The translations under genes and the position numbers were made by a program. This document shows positions 14,890-22,711 of a DNA stretch of 64,000 nucleotides, one piece after another (position 1 is the first letter of the stretch; each line of letters begins with the position of its first letter). This DNA comes from Synergistaceae bacterium. Its GTDB lineage: Bacteria > Synergistota > Synergistia > Synergistales > Aminobacteriaceae. The stretch spans positions 1 through 64,000 of the forward strand of contig JAFSWZ010000035.1 in NCBI GenBank assembly GCA_017450125.1. Direction: 5' to 3'. Under the pieces are notes generated by a model. It made no database searches. It had not been told where the DNA came from and was given only the letters and a program-made list of their open reading frames with translations.

Positions 14890-16225
14890 CACCATCCCCC
14901 AGAACTTGCAGGCGGAACGCGCGGTGCTCGGAGCATGTCTGCTTTCGGCGGCGGCACTAGGTACGGTCTCGGAAATCCTGAAGCCCGAAGATTTCTCCGA
15001 CATGAACAATAAGGCCGTGTACGAAGTTTGCCTGAGCATGTACCTCGAGAACAAGCCCATAGACCTCGTAACGTTCCAGAGCGAGGCAGTCAGCAGGGGA
15101 ATATTTGAGCGCATCGGAGGGCAGCCGTTTTTGGCGGAGCTCGTCAACGACACGATGGTAACGGCAAACGCAGAGTACTACGCGGAGATTGTGCAGGGCA
15201 CGGCGGCGCGCAGGAGGATCATCAAGGCGGGGCAGGACATTTCAGCGTTGGGGATGAAGAACGACGCAGAACCCGGCGAGATAGTCAGCGAGGCCGAGAA
15301 GATACTTCTTGACGCATCAGCCGAGAAGGACACCTCCGGGCCTGTGTCGCTCCAGACAGCAACGCTCTCAGCCCTTGCGAAAATCAACGAGCTCAAGGCA
15401 GGGACACGCAAGAACACGGGCTTTCTGTCCGGCTTCACAGACTTGGACAGAATCATTGCGGGATTCCAGCCCGGCAGTCTCAACATCATTGCGGCGCGCC
15501 CCTCAATGGGAAAGACAGCCTTAGCCCTGAACATTGCGCAGTTCGGCGGGGAAGTTGAGGCCAATCATCACGTGCTGTTCTTCAGCCTCGAAATGTCGTC
15601 GGAACAGCTTGTGCACAGGATGTTTTCCGCCCAGACGCTGAAATTCGGCGAAGGCGTGGAAGTCTCTGCGATAAAGTCTGGCATTCTCTCCGAGTATGAC
15701 TCATACGCTTTGGGCAGGGCGGCAGAGATTCTCCAGAGCCGCAACATTTTCATTTACGACACGCCTGAACTGACCGCGATGGATTTTCGCACCAAGTGCC
15801 GGAGGTTCAAGACGCGCCATCCTGACCTTGCACTGATCGTTGTGGACTACCTCCAGCTGATGAACTCAGGCCGCAGGAGCGACACAAGGCAGTATGAGGT
15901 AGCCGAAATTTCCCGTGTCATGAAGTCCGTAGCCGTTGAGCTTGAATGCCCGGTGATAGCGTTATCGCAGTTATCGCGCGAGACGGAGAAGCGCACGGAC
16001 AAGAAGCCCCAGCTCTCAGACTTGCGGGACAGTGGCGCAATCGAGCAGGACGCTGACGTTGTGATAATGCTTTACCGTGAAGACTACTACACCGAGAACG
16101 AGAACAATGACCTGATGGACAGCACAGCAGATTTGCGTATCGCCAAGAACCGCAACGGCACGACCGGGACATGTCATTTGACGTTCCAGAGGAAGTTCAC
16201 GAGGTTTCAGAGTTATGGTGGCTAA
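14879..16225 (+). CDS. dnaB: Replicative DNA helicase
   Basis: A 448-residue DnaB-family hexameric helicase. N-terminal domain (IPQNLQAERAVLGACLLSAA) is followed by the RecA-type ATPase: Walker A ARPSMGKTALALN (~residue 208), FFSLEMSSEQL, Walker B LIVVDYLQLM, and the SQLSRETEKR / SDLRDSGAIEQDAD segments that identify DnaB. All parts are present and of normal length, so it is a full phage replicative helicase encoded next to its loader and primase. Confidence 0.95.
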   Translation: MSSNTIPQNLQAERAVLGACLLSAAALGTVSEILKPEDFSDMNNKAVYEVCLSMYLENKPIDLVTFQSEAVSRGIFERIGGQPFLAELVNDTMVTANAEYYAEIVQGTAARRRIIKAGQDISALGMKNDAEPGEIVSEAEKILLDASAEKDTSGPVSLQTATLSALAKINELKAGTRKNTGFLSGFTDLDRIIAGFQPGSLNIIAARPSMGKTALALNIAQFGGEVEANHHVLFFSLEMSSEQLVHRMFSAQTLKFGEGVEVSAIKSGILSEYDSYALGRAAEILQSRNIFIYDTPELTAMDFRTKCRRFKTRHPDLALIVVDYLQLMNSGRRSDTRQYEVAEISRVMKSVAVELECPVIALSQLSRETEKRTDKKPQLSDLRDSGAIEQDADVVIMLYREDYYTENENNDLMDSTADLRIAKNRNGTTGTCHLTFQRKFTRFQSYGG

Positions 16226-17885
16226 TGAGATTCTCGAGCAGATCCGGGACGCGCTGGACATAGCAGACATAATCGGCGAACGCGTAAAACTCCGTCCGTC
16301 AAGTCGCGGCTACATGGGACTGTGCCCCTTCCACGAAGAAAATACACCATCATTCCACGTGTACACCGACACGCAGACGTATTACTGCTTCGGTTGCCAC
16401 GAAGCCGGAAACATCTTCTCGTTCCTGATGAAGGCCGACAACCTGACCTTCCCCGAAGCCGTGAAGACCTTAGCCGACCGTGCAGGAATAGAGCTGCCGA
16501 AGTACGAGACACCCGGCGAACGCACAGCCTACGAAGTGTTAGAGCTTGCGGCGAAGTTCTACGCTGGCAGTCTGTCATCAGCCCCGCTGGCCTACCTTGA
16601 ACGCCGGAAACTCGACCGCGCGGACATCACGAGGTTTTCGCTCGGTTACGCTCCGAGTGCGTGGGATTCGCTGGTGAGGCATCTTCACAGCCAGAAGGTA
16701 ACGGACAAACAGATGCTGGACTTAGGCCTTGCTGTCGAAGGCAGGCACGGACTGTACGACAAATTCAGGGGGCGCGTGATTTTCCCGATAAGAGACGTTG
16801 CAGGAAAGGTAATAGCGTTTGGCGGACGGCTCATCGACGGCGAAGGAGCAAAGTACCTGAACAGTCCCGAGAGCGCAATCTATCATAAGCGCAAGCACCT
16901 CTACCTTCTGGACAAGGCACGCACAGCAATCCGAGAGCGCAAACGGTCAATTCTAGTAGAGGGCTACATGGACGCTATCCGGCTTCACAAGTGCGGATTC
17001 ACGGAGAGTGTGGCCTCACTGGGAACGTCATTGACGGCAGAGCAAGCAGAGACACTCTCGCGATTTGCGGACAGGTGCTACATCTGCTACGACTCCGACA
17101 AGGCCGGGCAGAACGCCGCGCTAAAGAGTATGTTCGTGCTGCAGGCTCACGGTCTGGACGTGTACGTAGTGAGCATTCCCAGCGGCAAAGACCCCGACGA
17201 GTTTCTTGCTGAACACAGCCCCGCAGATTTTGAAGCCGCATTAACGCAAGCCCGCCCGTTGGTTGTGCAGTACATCGAGGCGTTCCGGCCGTCATTAGCG
17301 GACACGTTGACGCGGAAGTCGGCGATGAAGGAGCTGTTCATGACGCTTGCGGAGCTGGAGATACACGAGGTGCTTCCGTACAAGACACAGCTCAGTGAGG
17401 CAACAGGAGTCCCTCCGAGCAAGATAGAGGAATGGTTCACGTCGAGGCAGAAGCGCGAAGTTCCCGAAGAAGCCCCAGCACCCCTAGAGGCAAAAGGTGT
17501 AGAGCACCCCAGCGAGGCCGCGATGTGTTCCCTGCTGTGCCATCACGTAGAATGCCGCCTCACCCTGAAGCCCGAAGATGCCTTGAAGCTGATACGCAAC
17601 CCTGCAGCCCTCAACGTAGCTCTAGCCTTTCTGAGCGAGAACGTCGAAGAGATGATGATGATATGGACGCAGATCGGAGATATGGACAATCTCGCAGTAG
17701 TAGCGCGCGGCGATGAAGTATGTGCGCGTATGAAGGGTCTGACTATGCCCGAGAAATTTCGGAGCACGTATTACACGCTGCGGGACAGGTACACATCGCG
17801 GCGTGTTCGTGAACTGACGGCAAAGCTGCAGAAGTCCCAAGCTACGCCGGAAGAACTGTCGGAGCTGATGAGGCTGAAGGCATGA
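16215..17885 (+). CDS. dnaG: DNA primase (DnaG type)
   Basis: Makes RNA primers. A 556-residue protein. The zinc-binding domain (CPFHEENTPSF, then YYCFGCHEAGN), the catalytic core and the TOPRIM domain (LVEGYMDAIRLHKCG near residue 247 and YDSDKAGQNAA near 292) are all visible. The C-terminal ~170 residues correspond to the helicase-interaction region, shorter and divergent. Overlaps dnaB by 11 bases and the next regulator by 4, so expression is coupled. Full-length bacterial-type primase rather than the minimal phage form. Confidence 0.95.
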   Translation: MVANEILEQIRDALDIADIIGERVKLRPSSRGYMGLCPFHEENTPSFHVYTDTQTYYCFGCHEAGNIFSFLMKADNLTFPEAVKTLADRAGIELPKYETPGERTAYEVLELAAKFYAGSLSSAPLAYLERRKLDRADITRFSLGYAPSAWDSLVRHLHSQKVTDKQMLDLGLAVEGRHGLYDKFRGRVIFPIRDVAGKVIAFGGRLIDGEGAKYLNSPESAIYHKRKHLYLLDKARTAIRERKRSILVEGYMDAIRLHKCGFTESVASLGTSLTAEQAETLSRFADRCYICYDSDKAGQNAALKSMFVLQAHGLDVYVVSIPSGKDPDEFLAEHSPADFEAALTQARPLVVQYIEAFRPSLADTLTRKSAMKELFMTLAELEIHEVLPYKTQLSEATGVPPSKIEEWFTSRQKREVPEEAPAPLEAKGVEHPSEAAMCSLLCHHVECRLTLKPEDALKLIRNPAALNVALAFLSENVEEMMMIWTQIGDMDNLAVVARGDEVCARMKGLTMPEKFRSTYYTLRDRYTSRRVRELTAKLQKSQATPEELSELMRLKA

Positions 17886-18343
17886 CGAAGGGAATGCGGT
17901 TGATAGTGCTGGACGAGCCGACGGGTAAATTTCTGTCCGCATTGCGAAGTGTCCGGCACAAGGCAGGAATGAGCCAGCGAGAGACAGCGCGAGCCGTGAA
18001 CATCAAGAAGGAGACGTACCAGATGTACGAGCTTGGGCTGAACCGGCCGTCGCTTGAAAGACTGATGCGCCTTGCAGAATATTTCGGCTATGACTTGTCG
18101 GAGAGCGTGAACTACAAGGTCTTTCACGGTAAGATACAGCCCTGCAGCATCAAGCGTGAACTTCGGAGGTATGGCCTGAGTTACCGTGAACTGTCGGAGC
18201 AGACGGGGTACACGCGGGATAGAATCTGCCACTCTGTGCGCATGAATGCCAAAGGCAGCATAAAGTGTTTGTTTGCGGTGCTTGAGGTGATACGTCAGGA
18301 GCAGGAGATGGAGACATTCAGGAGGAAGTACTGCCTGAAGTGA
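17882..18343 (+). CDS. Regulator with two helix-turn-helix segments
   Basis: A 153-residue protein. Residues ~18-70 form an XRE-type helix-turn-helix (LRSVRHKAGMSQRETARAVN, KKETYQMYELGLNRPS). Residues ~95-130 look like a second helix-turn-helix (IKRELRRYGLSYRELSEQTG, YTRDRICHSVR). It ends the replication operon and precedes the packaging genes, so it could control the middle or late switch; that is inference. Confidence 0.65.
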   Translation: MTKGMRLIVLDEPTGKFLSALRSVRHKAGMSQRETARAVNIKKETYQMYELGLNRPSLERLMRLAEYFGYDLSESVNYKVFHGKIQPCSIKRELRRYGLSYRELSEQTGYTRDRICHSVRMNAKGSIKCLFAVLEVIRQEQEMETFRRKYCLK

Positions 18344-18361
18344 GATTAGGAGGCATAGTAT

Positions 18362-18883
18362 ATGACGCGTCGTATGCGCAAAAGTTTCTGGGAAGTCTTG
18401 AACAAGGTAACGGAGCTTGTGGAACTGGTAATCACGTGTCATCCGCAGGGCTTCCGGGTATTGCTTGGAGAAGTGCCCGTGCCGACCTCGCTGGAAGTAC
18501 ACGAGATGATGAATGCGGGGCGTTCGAGATTAGCGGAAGACTTCAGGGCGACGATGCCGAACTTGGAGACGGAGGCCGAACGCATAGTATATGACTGCGA
18601 ACACTTTGACGAGCTTGTCGAACTAGCCGGAGGGTGGCAGCACATCTACATAGTCTCCCGTGAGTTCCGGGATTCAGACGTGCGAATGTGGTCTGTAGTG
18701 ATGGATCACATGAAGTTCGTGACTAATGCCTCGACGCGCAACACCTCACGCTTGAAGCGTGTAGCCAGCAAGTACGGTATGTCTCCGAACACAGTGATGA
18801 AGTACCGCCGTGATTTCCCGCTGAAACTTGCGGAGATGATAGTCATGCCGACCGGCGACAACTTTCACCTGATACCCTGTTAG
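18362..18883 (+). CDS. Unknown protein with possible C-terminal helix-turn-helix
   Basis: A 173-residue protein starting at ATG 18362 behind TTAGGAGGCATAGTAT. Residues ~125-155 (LKRVASKYGMSPNTVMKYRR) look like a helix-turn-helix. The rest is mixed and unrecognised. The repeat array at 18910-18969 follows its stop within 30 bases and could be its binding site; late-gene activators often sit at this position. Confidence 0.55.
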   Translation: MTRRMRKSFWEVLNKVTELVELVITCHPQGFRVLLGEVPVPTSLEVHEMMNAGRSRLAEDFRATMPNLETEAERIVYDCEHFDELVELAGGWQHIYIVSREFRDSDVRMWSVVMDHMKFVTNASTRNTSRLKRVASKYGMSPNTVMKYRRDFPLKLAEMIVMPTGDNFHLIPC

Positions 18884-18898
18884 TCCTGAAAAGCCGAT

Positions 18899-18969
18899 GT
18901 GATTATAACGTTCATCATGTTGTTCATCATACCGTTGATTATGACGTTGATTATGACGTTCATCATAAT
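18899..18969. repeat. Array of 12-bp direct repeats (iteron-like)
   Basis: Five contiguous 12-bp units of pattern GTT(C/G)AT(C/T)ATNNN at 18910, 18922, 18934, 18946 and 18958, with a degenerate 11-base unit before them. The spacing is constant at 12 bp, slightly more than one helical turn. It lies in a non-coding gap between two transcription units. Confidence 0.8.
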
Positions 18970-19012
18970 TCGCGGAAATGCGGTAAACTATTAACATTTG
19001 CGAATACTGACA

Positions 19013-19046
19013 GAGAGTACCCAGAAGTCGGGTGCTCTCAATTTTT
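19013..19046 (+). terminator. Intrinsic terminator before the methyltransferase gene
   Basis: GAGAGTACCC (19013-19022) pairs with GGGTGCTCTC (19030-19039) with one G-U pair, then AATTTTT. It separates the replication-side operon from the methyltransferase gene, whose ribosome site starts 8 bases later. Confidence 0.8.
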
Positions 19047-19062
19047 ATGCGGAGGTGAGAGA

Positions 19063-20376
19063 GTGAACCAGCTGAAGATAGAGCATTTGCCGCCGTCTGA
19101 GCTGAAACCCTACGAGGGCAACCCGCGCATCCACACGGAGCAGCAGATAGCCAAGCTCAAGGCCAGCATTCAGGAATACGGAATAGTTCTGCCCGTGCTT
19201 ATCGACGGGAGCAACGTAATCATAGCGGGTCATGCAGTAGTGCAGGCTTGCCAGCAGTTGGAGATTGCGGAGATACCCTGCGTCCGGGCCTCGCACCTTA
19301 CGGAGGCACAGACCAAAGCCTACATTCTCGCGGATAACCGGCTTGCTGAAGATTCCTCGTGGGATAAGGCAATGCTCAAGACCGAGATGCTCAAGCTCCG
19401 GGACGATTACGGCCTCGAACTTGAACACACAGGCTTTGAGCGCAGAGAGATTCTGCGTCTGCGAATGGACATTGCGGACACGCCCAAAGACGAGGATGCA
19501 ACCCCCGAAGAAGTGCAGTCTGTAGTCTCACAGTTAGGCGATCTGTGGATACTCGGAGAGCACCGCCTTATCTGCGGGAGCAGCACCGATGCAGAGACAG
19601 TGAGCCGCTTGCTTGCCGGAGAGAAGCCCCACCTTATGGTTACCGATCCGCCCTACGGAGTGAACTACGATCCAGAATGGCGCAACAACTTCAAGGCTTC
19701 GCAGTCCGAACGTACAGGGCGGGTGCTTAACGACGACAAAGACGACTGGCGCGACGCGTGGAAATTATTTCACGGAGATGTCGCGTACGTGTGGCACGCC
19801 TCGCTGCATTGCCGGGCTGTAGCTGACAGCTTAGAGGCCAGCGGCTTCATCCTGCGCAATCAAATTATCTGGGTAAAGCCGAACTTCACGCTTTCTCGCG
19901 GGGATTACCACTGGCAGCACGAACCCTGCTGGTACGCAGTACGTGAGGACAACGCAGAGTGCCCCGACATAGCGCAGTATTGCGAAGGGTACGATTCATG
20001 CCAGTACGCGGTGCGCAAGAACCAGAAGAGTCATTGGCAGGGAAGCCGCAGCGAGTCAACAGTGTGGCAGATAGGCTTCAAGGAAGACACGCAGACCACG
20101 CACGGGACGCAGAAGCCCGTCGAGTGTATGCGCCGCCCGATGCTGAACAACTCCGAGCCGAACGACATAATTTACGAGCCATTCTCCGGGAGCGGTACGA
20201 CAATCATTGCCGCCGAGTCATGCCGCCGGAGATGCTATGCGGTTGAGCTGAATCCTGAGTACGTTGATATGGCAGTGAGACGCTGGCAGGAGTTCACGGG
20301 ACAGCAGGCAGTGCTTGAGGGCGACGGACACACATTCGGAGAGATAGCCGAGTTGCGGAGTGAGGCCAGTGAATGA
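19063..20376 (+). CDS. ParB-domain DNA methyltransferase
   Basis: A 437-residue fusion. Residues ~1-110 form a ParB/Srx-like domain (LKPYEGNPRIHTEQQIAKLK, IIAGHAVVQAC). Residues ~165-430 are an amino-methyltransferase of the beta arrangement: DPPYGVNY (~residue 194) precedes the SAM-binding FSGSGTT (~370). Such fused enzymes are common in prophages and may protect phage DNA or mark packaging sites. GTG start at 19063 follows GGAGGTGAGAGA. No cognate endonuclease is nearby, so it is probably an orphan. Target sequence cannot be read from the sequence. Confidence 0.9.
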   Translation: MNQLKIEHLPPSELKPYEGNPRIHTEQQIAKLKASIQEYGIVLPVLIDGSNVIIAGHAVVQACQQLEIAEIPCVRASHLTEAQTKAYILADNRLAEDSSWDKAMLKTEMLKLRDDYGLELEHTGFERREILRLRMDIADTPKDEDATPEEVQSVVSQLGDLWILGEHRLICGSSTDAETVSRLLAGEKPHLMVTDPPYGVNYDPEWRNNFKASQSERTGRVLNDDKDDWRDAWKLFHGDVAYVWHASLHCRAVADSLEASGFILRNQIIWVKPNFTLSRGDYHWQHEPCWYAVREDNAECPDIAQYCEGYDSCQYAVRKNQKSHWQGSRSESTVWQIGFKEDTQTTHGTQKPVECMRRPMLNNSEPNDIIYEPFSGSGTTIIAAESCRRRCYAVELNPEYVDMAVRRWQEFTGQQAVLEGDGHTFGEIAELRSEASE

Positions 20377-20791
20377 CGCACGCAGTCAAGGCCTGTACCC
20401 GAAGGAGACAATCGCGAACCTGCTTAACATTTCGGAGCGCAGGATAGAACAGCTAGTGAAGCAGAAGATAATCCCGAAGGCCGGTCGCGGAGTGTTTGAT
20501 CTCGGGCCGACAGTGCAGGCGTATGTGCGATACCTGCAGGGTCTAAGCAGCGGGGCACTGAAGGCGAGCGAACCGTCAGAACTAGACCGCAGACTCATGG
20601 AGGCGAAAGTCCTCGAGCGCGAGTCCAAAGCCCGGCAGGCAAAATACCGGGCTGACGCAATGGAGCAGGAAGTCCGCAAAACCAGACTGCACACAGAAAT
20701 TCCCCAGAGACTAAAAGAGCGCAATTACGATACACAGCTAATTGATGAGGTTATGGCTGTGGTCAGTGAGATTCTTGGTGATAGCTCATGA
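20369..20791 (+). CDS. Nu1/terminase-small-like DNA-binding protein
   Basis: A 140-residue protein. The first ~60 residues match the Nu1 winged helix (YPKETIANLLNISERRIEQL, KQKIIPKAGRGVFDLG); the rest is a long charged helix. A clear paralogue (22208-22711) directly precedes the large terminase subunit and is the more likely working small subunit. This copy sits between the methyltransferase and a tyrosine recombinase, so it may bind DNA for the recombinase. GTG start at 20369 is chosen because GGAG lies 8 bases upstream. Confidence 0.65.
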   Translation: MNDARSQGLYPKETIANLLNISERRIEQLVKQKIIPKAGRGVFDLGPTVQAYVRYLQGLSSGALKASEPSELDRRLMEAKVLERESKARQAKYRADAMEQEVRKTRLHTEIPQRLKERNYDTQLIDEVMAVVSEILGDSS

Positions 20792-21411
20792 AGAAGAGAG
20801 TCAACAAGACGGTACAACCTATTCGGAGTCAGTCCGACCGTGATGCGCTGGATATGTACTTCATGCACAGGAACACGCGAGACCGGGTGATGTTTGCGCT
20901 TGGAATTTACACAGGCCGCCGAATTTCCGACCTAGTGAGGCTGAATGTTCGGGATGTTGCGTATGTCGACAGGAAGGGCAGGCTGTGCATTATGGAGCGT
21001 CTGATGATTCATGAGCAGAAAACGGGGAAATTCGCAGACCCGCTTATTCACCCTAGAGTGCGTCGGATTCTGAGCAAGTATCTCCGACAACGCCGGAAAC
21101 ATAGCGAGTCGTTGGGGGCATTGCTGAATGAACCGCTGCTGAAATCGCGTAAGGCACGGCACGATGGCCAGCACCGAATTACGAAGCGTCATGCGTTGCG
21201 TGTACTGACGAATGCGGCGCGATCCTGCGGACTGAACTACAAAATCGGGACACACTCCCTGCGTAAGACGTTCGGGTATATCCAGCACCAGAACGGCACG
21301 AGCATAGAGCTGATACAGCGGATGCTGAACCACAGCTCGCCGGAAATCACGTTAGCGTACATCGGGATAACGCGTGATGACATGGATGAGGCAATATTGA
21401 GTATGGATTGA
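20788..21411 (+). CDS. Tyrosine recombinase lacking the N-terminal arm/core domain
   Basis: A 207-residue protein containing a complete catalytic domain: TGRRISDLVRL (Arg ~44), EQKTGK (Lys), THSLRKT (HxLR ~155), LNHSS and the tyrosine in LAYIG (~191). The SAM-like core-binding domain is missing or reduced. It is distinct from the element's integrase at 61941-63092. Related short recombinases act in site-specific switching or dimer resolution. It is coupled by 4-base overlap to the Nu1-like gene. Confidence 0.85.
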   Translation: MKKRVNKTVQPIRSQSDRDALDMYFMHRNTRDRVMFALGIYTGRRISDLVRLNVRDVAYVDRKGRLCIMERLMIHEQKTGKFADPLIHPRVRRILSKYLRQRRKHSESLGALLNEPLLKSRKARHDGQHRITKRHALRVLTNAARSCGLNYKIGTHSLRKTFGYIQHQNGTSIELIQRMLNHSSPEITLAYIGITRDDMDEAILSMD

Positions 21412-21423
21412 GGAGGAAAGATT

Positions 21424-21705
21424 ATGAAGCTGAGTGAGGATCAGAGGCAGTCATTGATCACGAGCCTGCTGGGATTTGTGAGGCGGGTATCGTTTCACGG
21501 AGCAGATTCGCCGGAGGAAGCACTAGGCTTTCCGAACATCGTGGGCTTGTTGCTGGGGGAGTCGTGGTTGTTCGACACTGAAGGAAGTCCTGCCTTTGTG
21601 CAGGTAGAGGATGCAGAATCAGATTGCGTGCAAGAATCAGAGAATAGCGGGACGGGTCTTTCGCGTGAATGCGGATGCCGCCGATGTTTTGAGTGTACGG
21701 AGTGA
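21424..21705 (+). CDS. Small protein with C-terminal Cys cluster, unknown
   Basis: A 93-residue protein starting at ATG 21424 behind TGAGGAGGAAAGATT. The C-terminus has four cysteines (ECGCRRCFEC) that could bind a metal. The N-terminal helix (DQRQSLITSLLGFVRRV) is amphipathic. No family recognised. Confidence 0.55.
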   Translation: MKLSEDQRQSLITSLLGFVRRVSFHGADSPEEALGFPNIVGLLLGESWLFDTEGSPAFVQVEDAESDCVQESENSGTGLSRECGCRRCFECTE

Positions 21706-21761
21706 TGTCCGTCTTCTCCGTAAAAGGACATTCGATTTTTTGAGGGGGCTTGACAAAGAAA

Positions 21762-21890
21762 ATGCCGATGACTGCTGAGAAAAAAGGTACTGTGAGGCAT
21801 TTTTTGAGTTGCGGTCGGCCCGCCGAGCCCGGAATTTGGCTAGGCACAGAAAAATTAAGTTGGCAGGGAATTGACCGTTGCAACGACTGA
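21762..21890 (+). CDS. Possible 42-residue protein
   Basis: An open frame in an otherwise empty 250-bp gap. The product (MPMTAEKKGTVRHFLSCGRP...) has no recognised motif and the start has only a weak GGGGG 12 bases upstream. The gap has no other feature I can support. Treat as doubtful. Confidence 0.25.
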   Translation: MPMTAEKKGTVRHFLSCGRPAEPGIWLGTEKLSWQGIDRCND

Positions 21891-21954
21891 CTTTGTGGAA
21901 TAACTCTGCCAAACGGGATTATTTCTCTGCCAGAGGAATCAAGGAGGCGAAAAC

Positions 21955-22236
21955 ATGGAACTCTGGAGCATAGTTCAGAGAGTGCTGATGATAGTTTGCG
22001 CTGTTATTGGAGGTATGTTCGCATTCGTCATAGGCTCAGGCTTGTTAATAGCGTTAGTGTGTTGGGTGTTCTTCTTGCTGGAGTATCCGCTGGAGTTAGC
22101 ATTCTGGATGCTGGAGAAAATACTTCCTCCCTTTCCCCGCAGAGAAGAGCGTCCTCATAGGCGCGAACCAGAACCGCCGCCGCCACCGCCGATTTATGGA
22201 GGCTGTCATGTCGAGACGGAAGAATCAGCTCCGTGA
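21955..22236 (+). CDS. Small membrane protein with Pro-rich tail
   Basis: A 93-residue protein. Residues ~7-50 form two closely spaced hydrophobic segments (VLMIVCAVIGGMFAFVIGSG, LLIALVCWVFFLL). The C-terminus is Arg/Pro-rich with a run of six prolines. Located just ahead of the terminase genes. Could be a pinholin-like or lysogeny membrane protein, but a holin is found elsewhere, so function is open. Confidence 0.6.
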   Translation: MELWSIVQRVLMIVCAVIGGMFAFVIGSGLLIALVCWVFFLLEYPLELAFWMLEKILPPFPRREERPHRREPEPPPPPPIYGGCHVETEESAP

Positions 22237-22711
22237 TTTCCGTGCAATCAAGGTAACAGCCAATGAAGCGGCCTCATTCCTGAAGCTCCCGGAACGTTCA
22301 TTCTACCGGCTTGTCGAAACAGGAGTCATCCCGAAGGCTGGAGACGGCGAGTACATTCTCGGAGAGGTTGTCGAGGCCTACTGGCGCAACCAGTTCGACA
22401 GCGAAGGGCTGAAGGCAGCACAGACCCGCCTAGTAACCGCCCAAGCCGAACTCAAGGAAGCCGAGCTTGCGGAGAATCGCGGTGAACTTCACCGGGCCTC
22501 AGCAATCGCGAAAGTGTGGACGGATAACGTGCTGAACGCTAAGACACGCCTGCTTGCCATTCCCACGAAGGTCGGGCCGCTGCTTGAAGGCCAACCGCTA
22601 CAGGTAATAGTAGCGAAGCTGAAAGAGGCAATCTACGAGGCACTGAAGGAGTTATCCGAGTATGACGGCGAAAAGATCACCCGAACGGCAGCTATTCTCC
22701 GAAATCAATAA
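22208..22711 (+). CDS. Terminase small subunit (Nu1-like)
   Basis: A 167-residue protein with an N-terminal winged helix (VTANEAASFLKLPERSFYRL, IPKAGDGEYILG) and a long helical C-terminal half, as in lambda Nu1. It recognises the packaging site and recruits the large subunit, whose gene overlaps by 50 bases. ATG at 22208 lies inside the end of the membrane-protein gene. Confidence 0.8.
   Translation: MSRRKNQLRDFRAIKVTANEAASFLKLPERSFYRLVETGVIPKAGDGEYILGEVVEAYWRNQFDSEGLKAAQTRLVTAQAELKEAELAENRGELHRASAIAKVWTDNVLNAKTRLLAIPTKVGPLLEGQPLQVIVAKLKEAIYEALKELSEYDGEKITRTAAILRNQ

Noticed and set aside
18899-18969. CRISPR array
   Set aside because: Units are contiguous 12-mers without unique spacers, and no cas gene lies near.
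21458-21883. Leftward frame over the gap after the second recombinase
   Set aside because: It runs antisense through a good rightward gene, with no ribosome site and low-complexity Ser/Pro sequence.
22208-22711. Excisionase role for this winged-helix protein
   Set aside because: Its position overlapping the large terminase gene and long helical tail fit Nu1 better.
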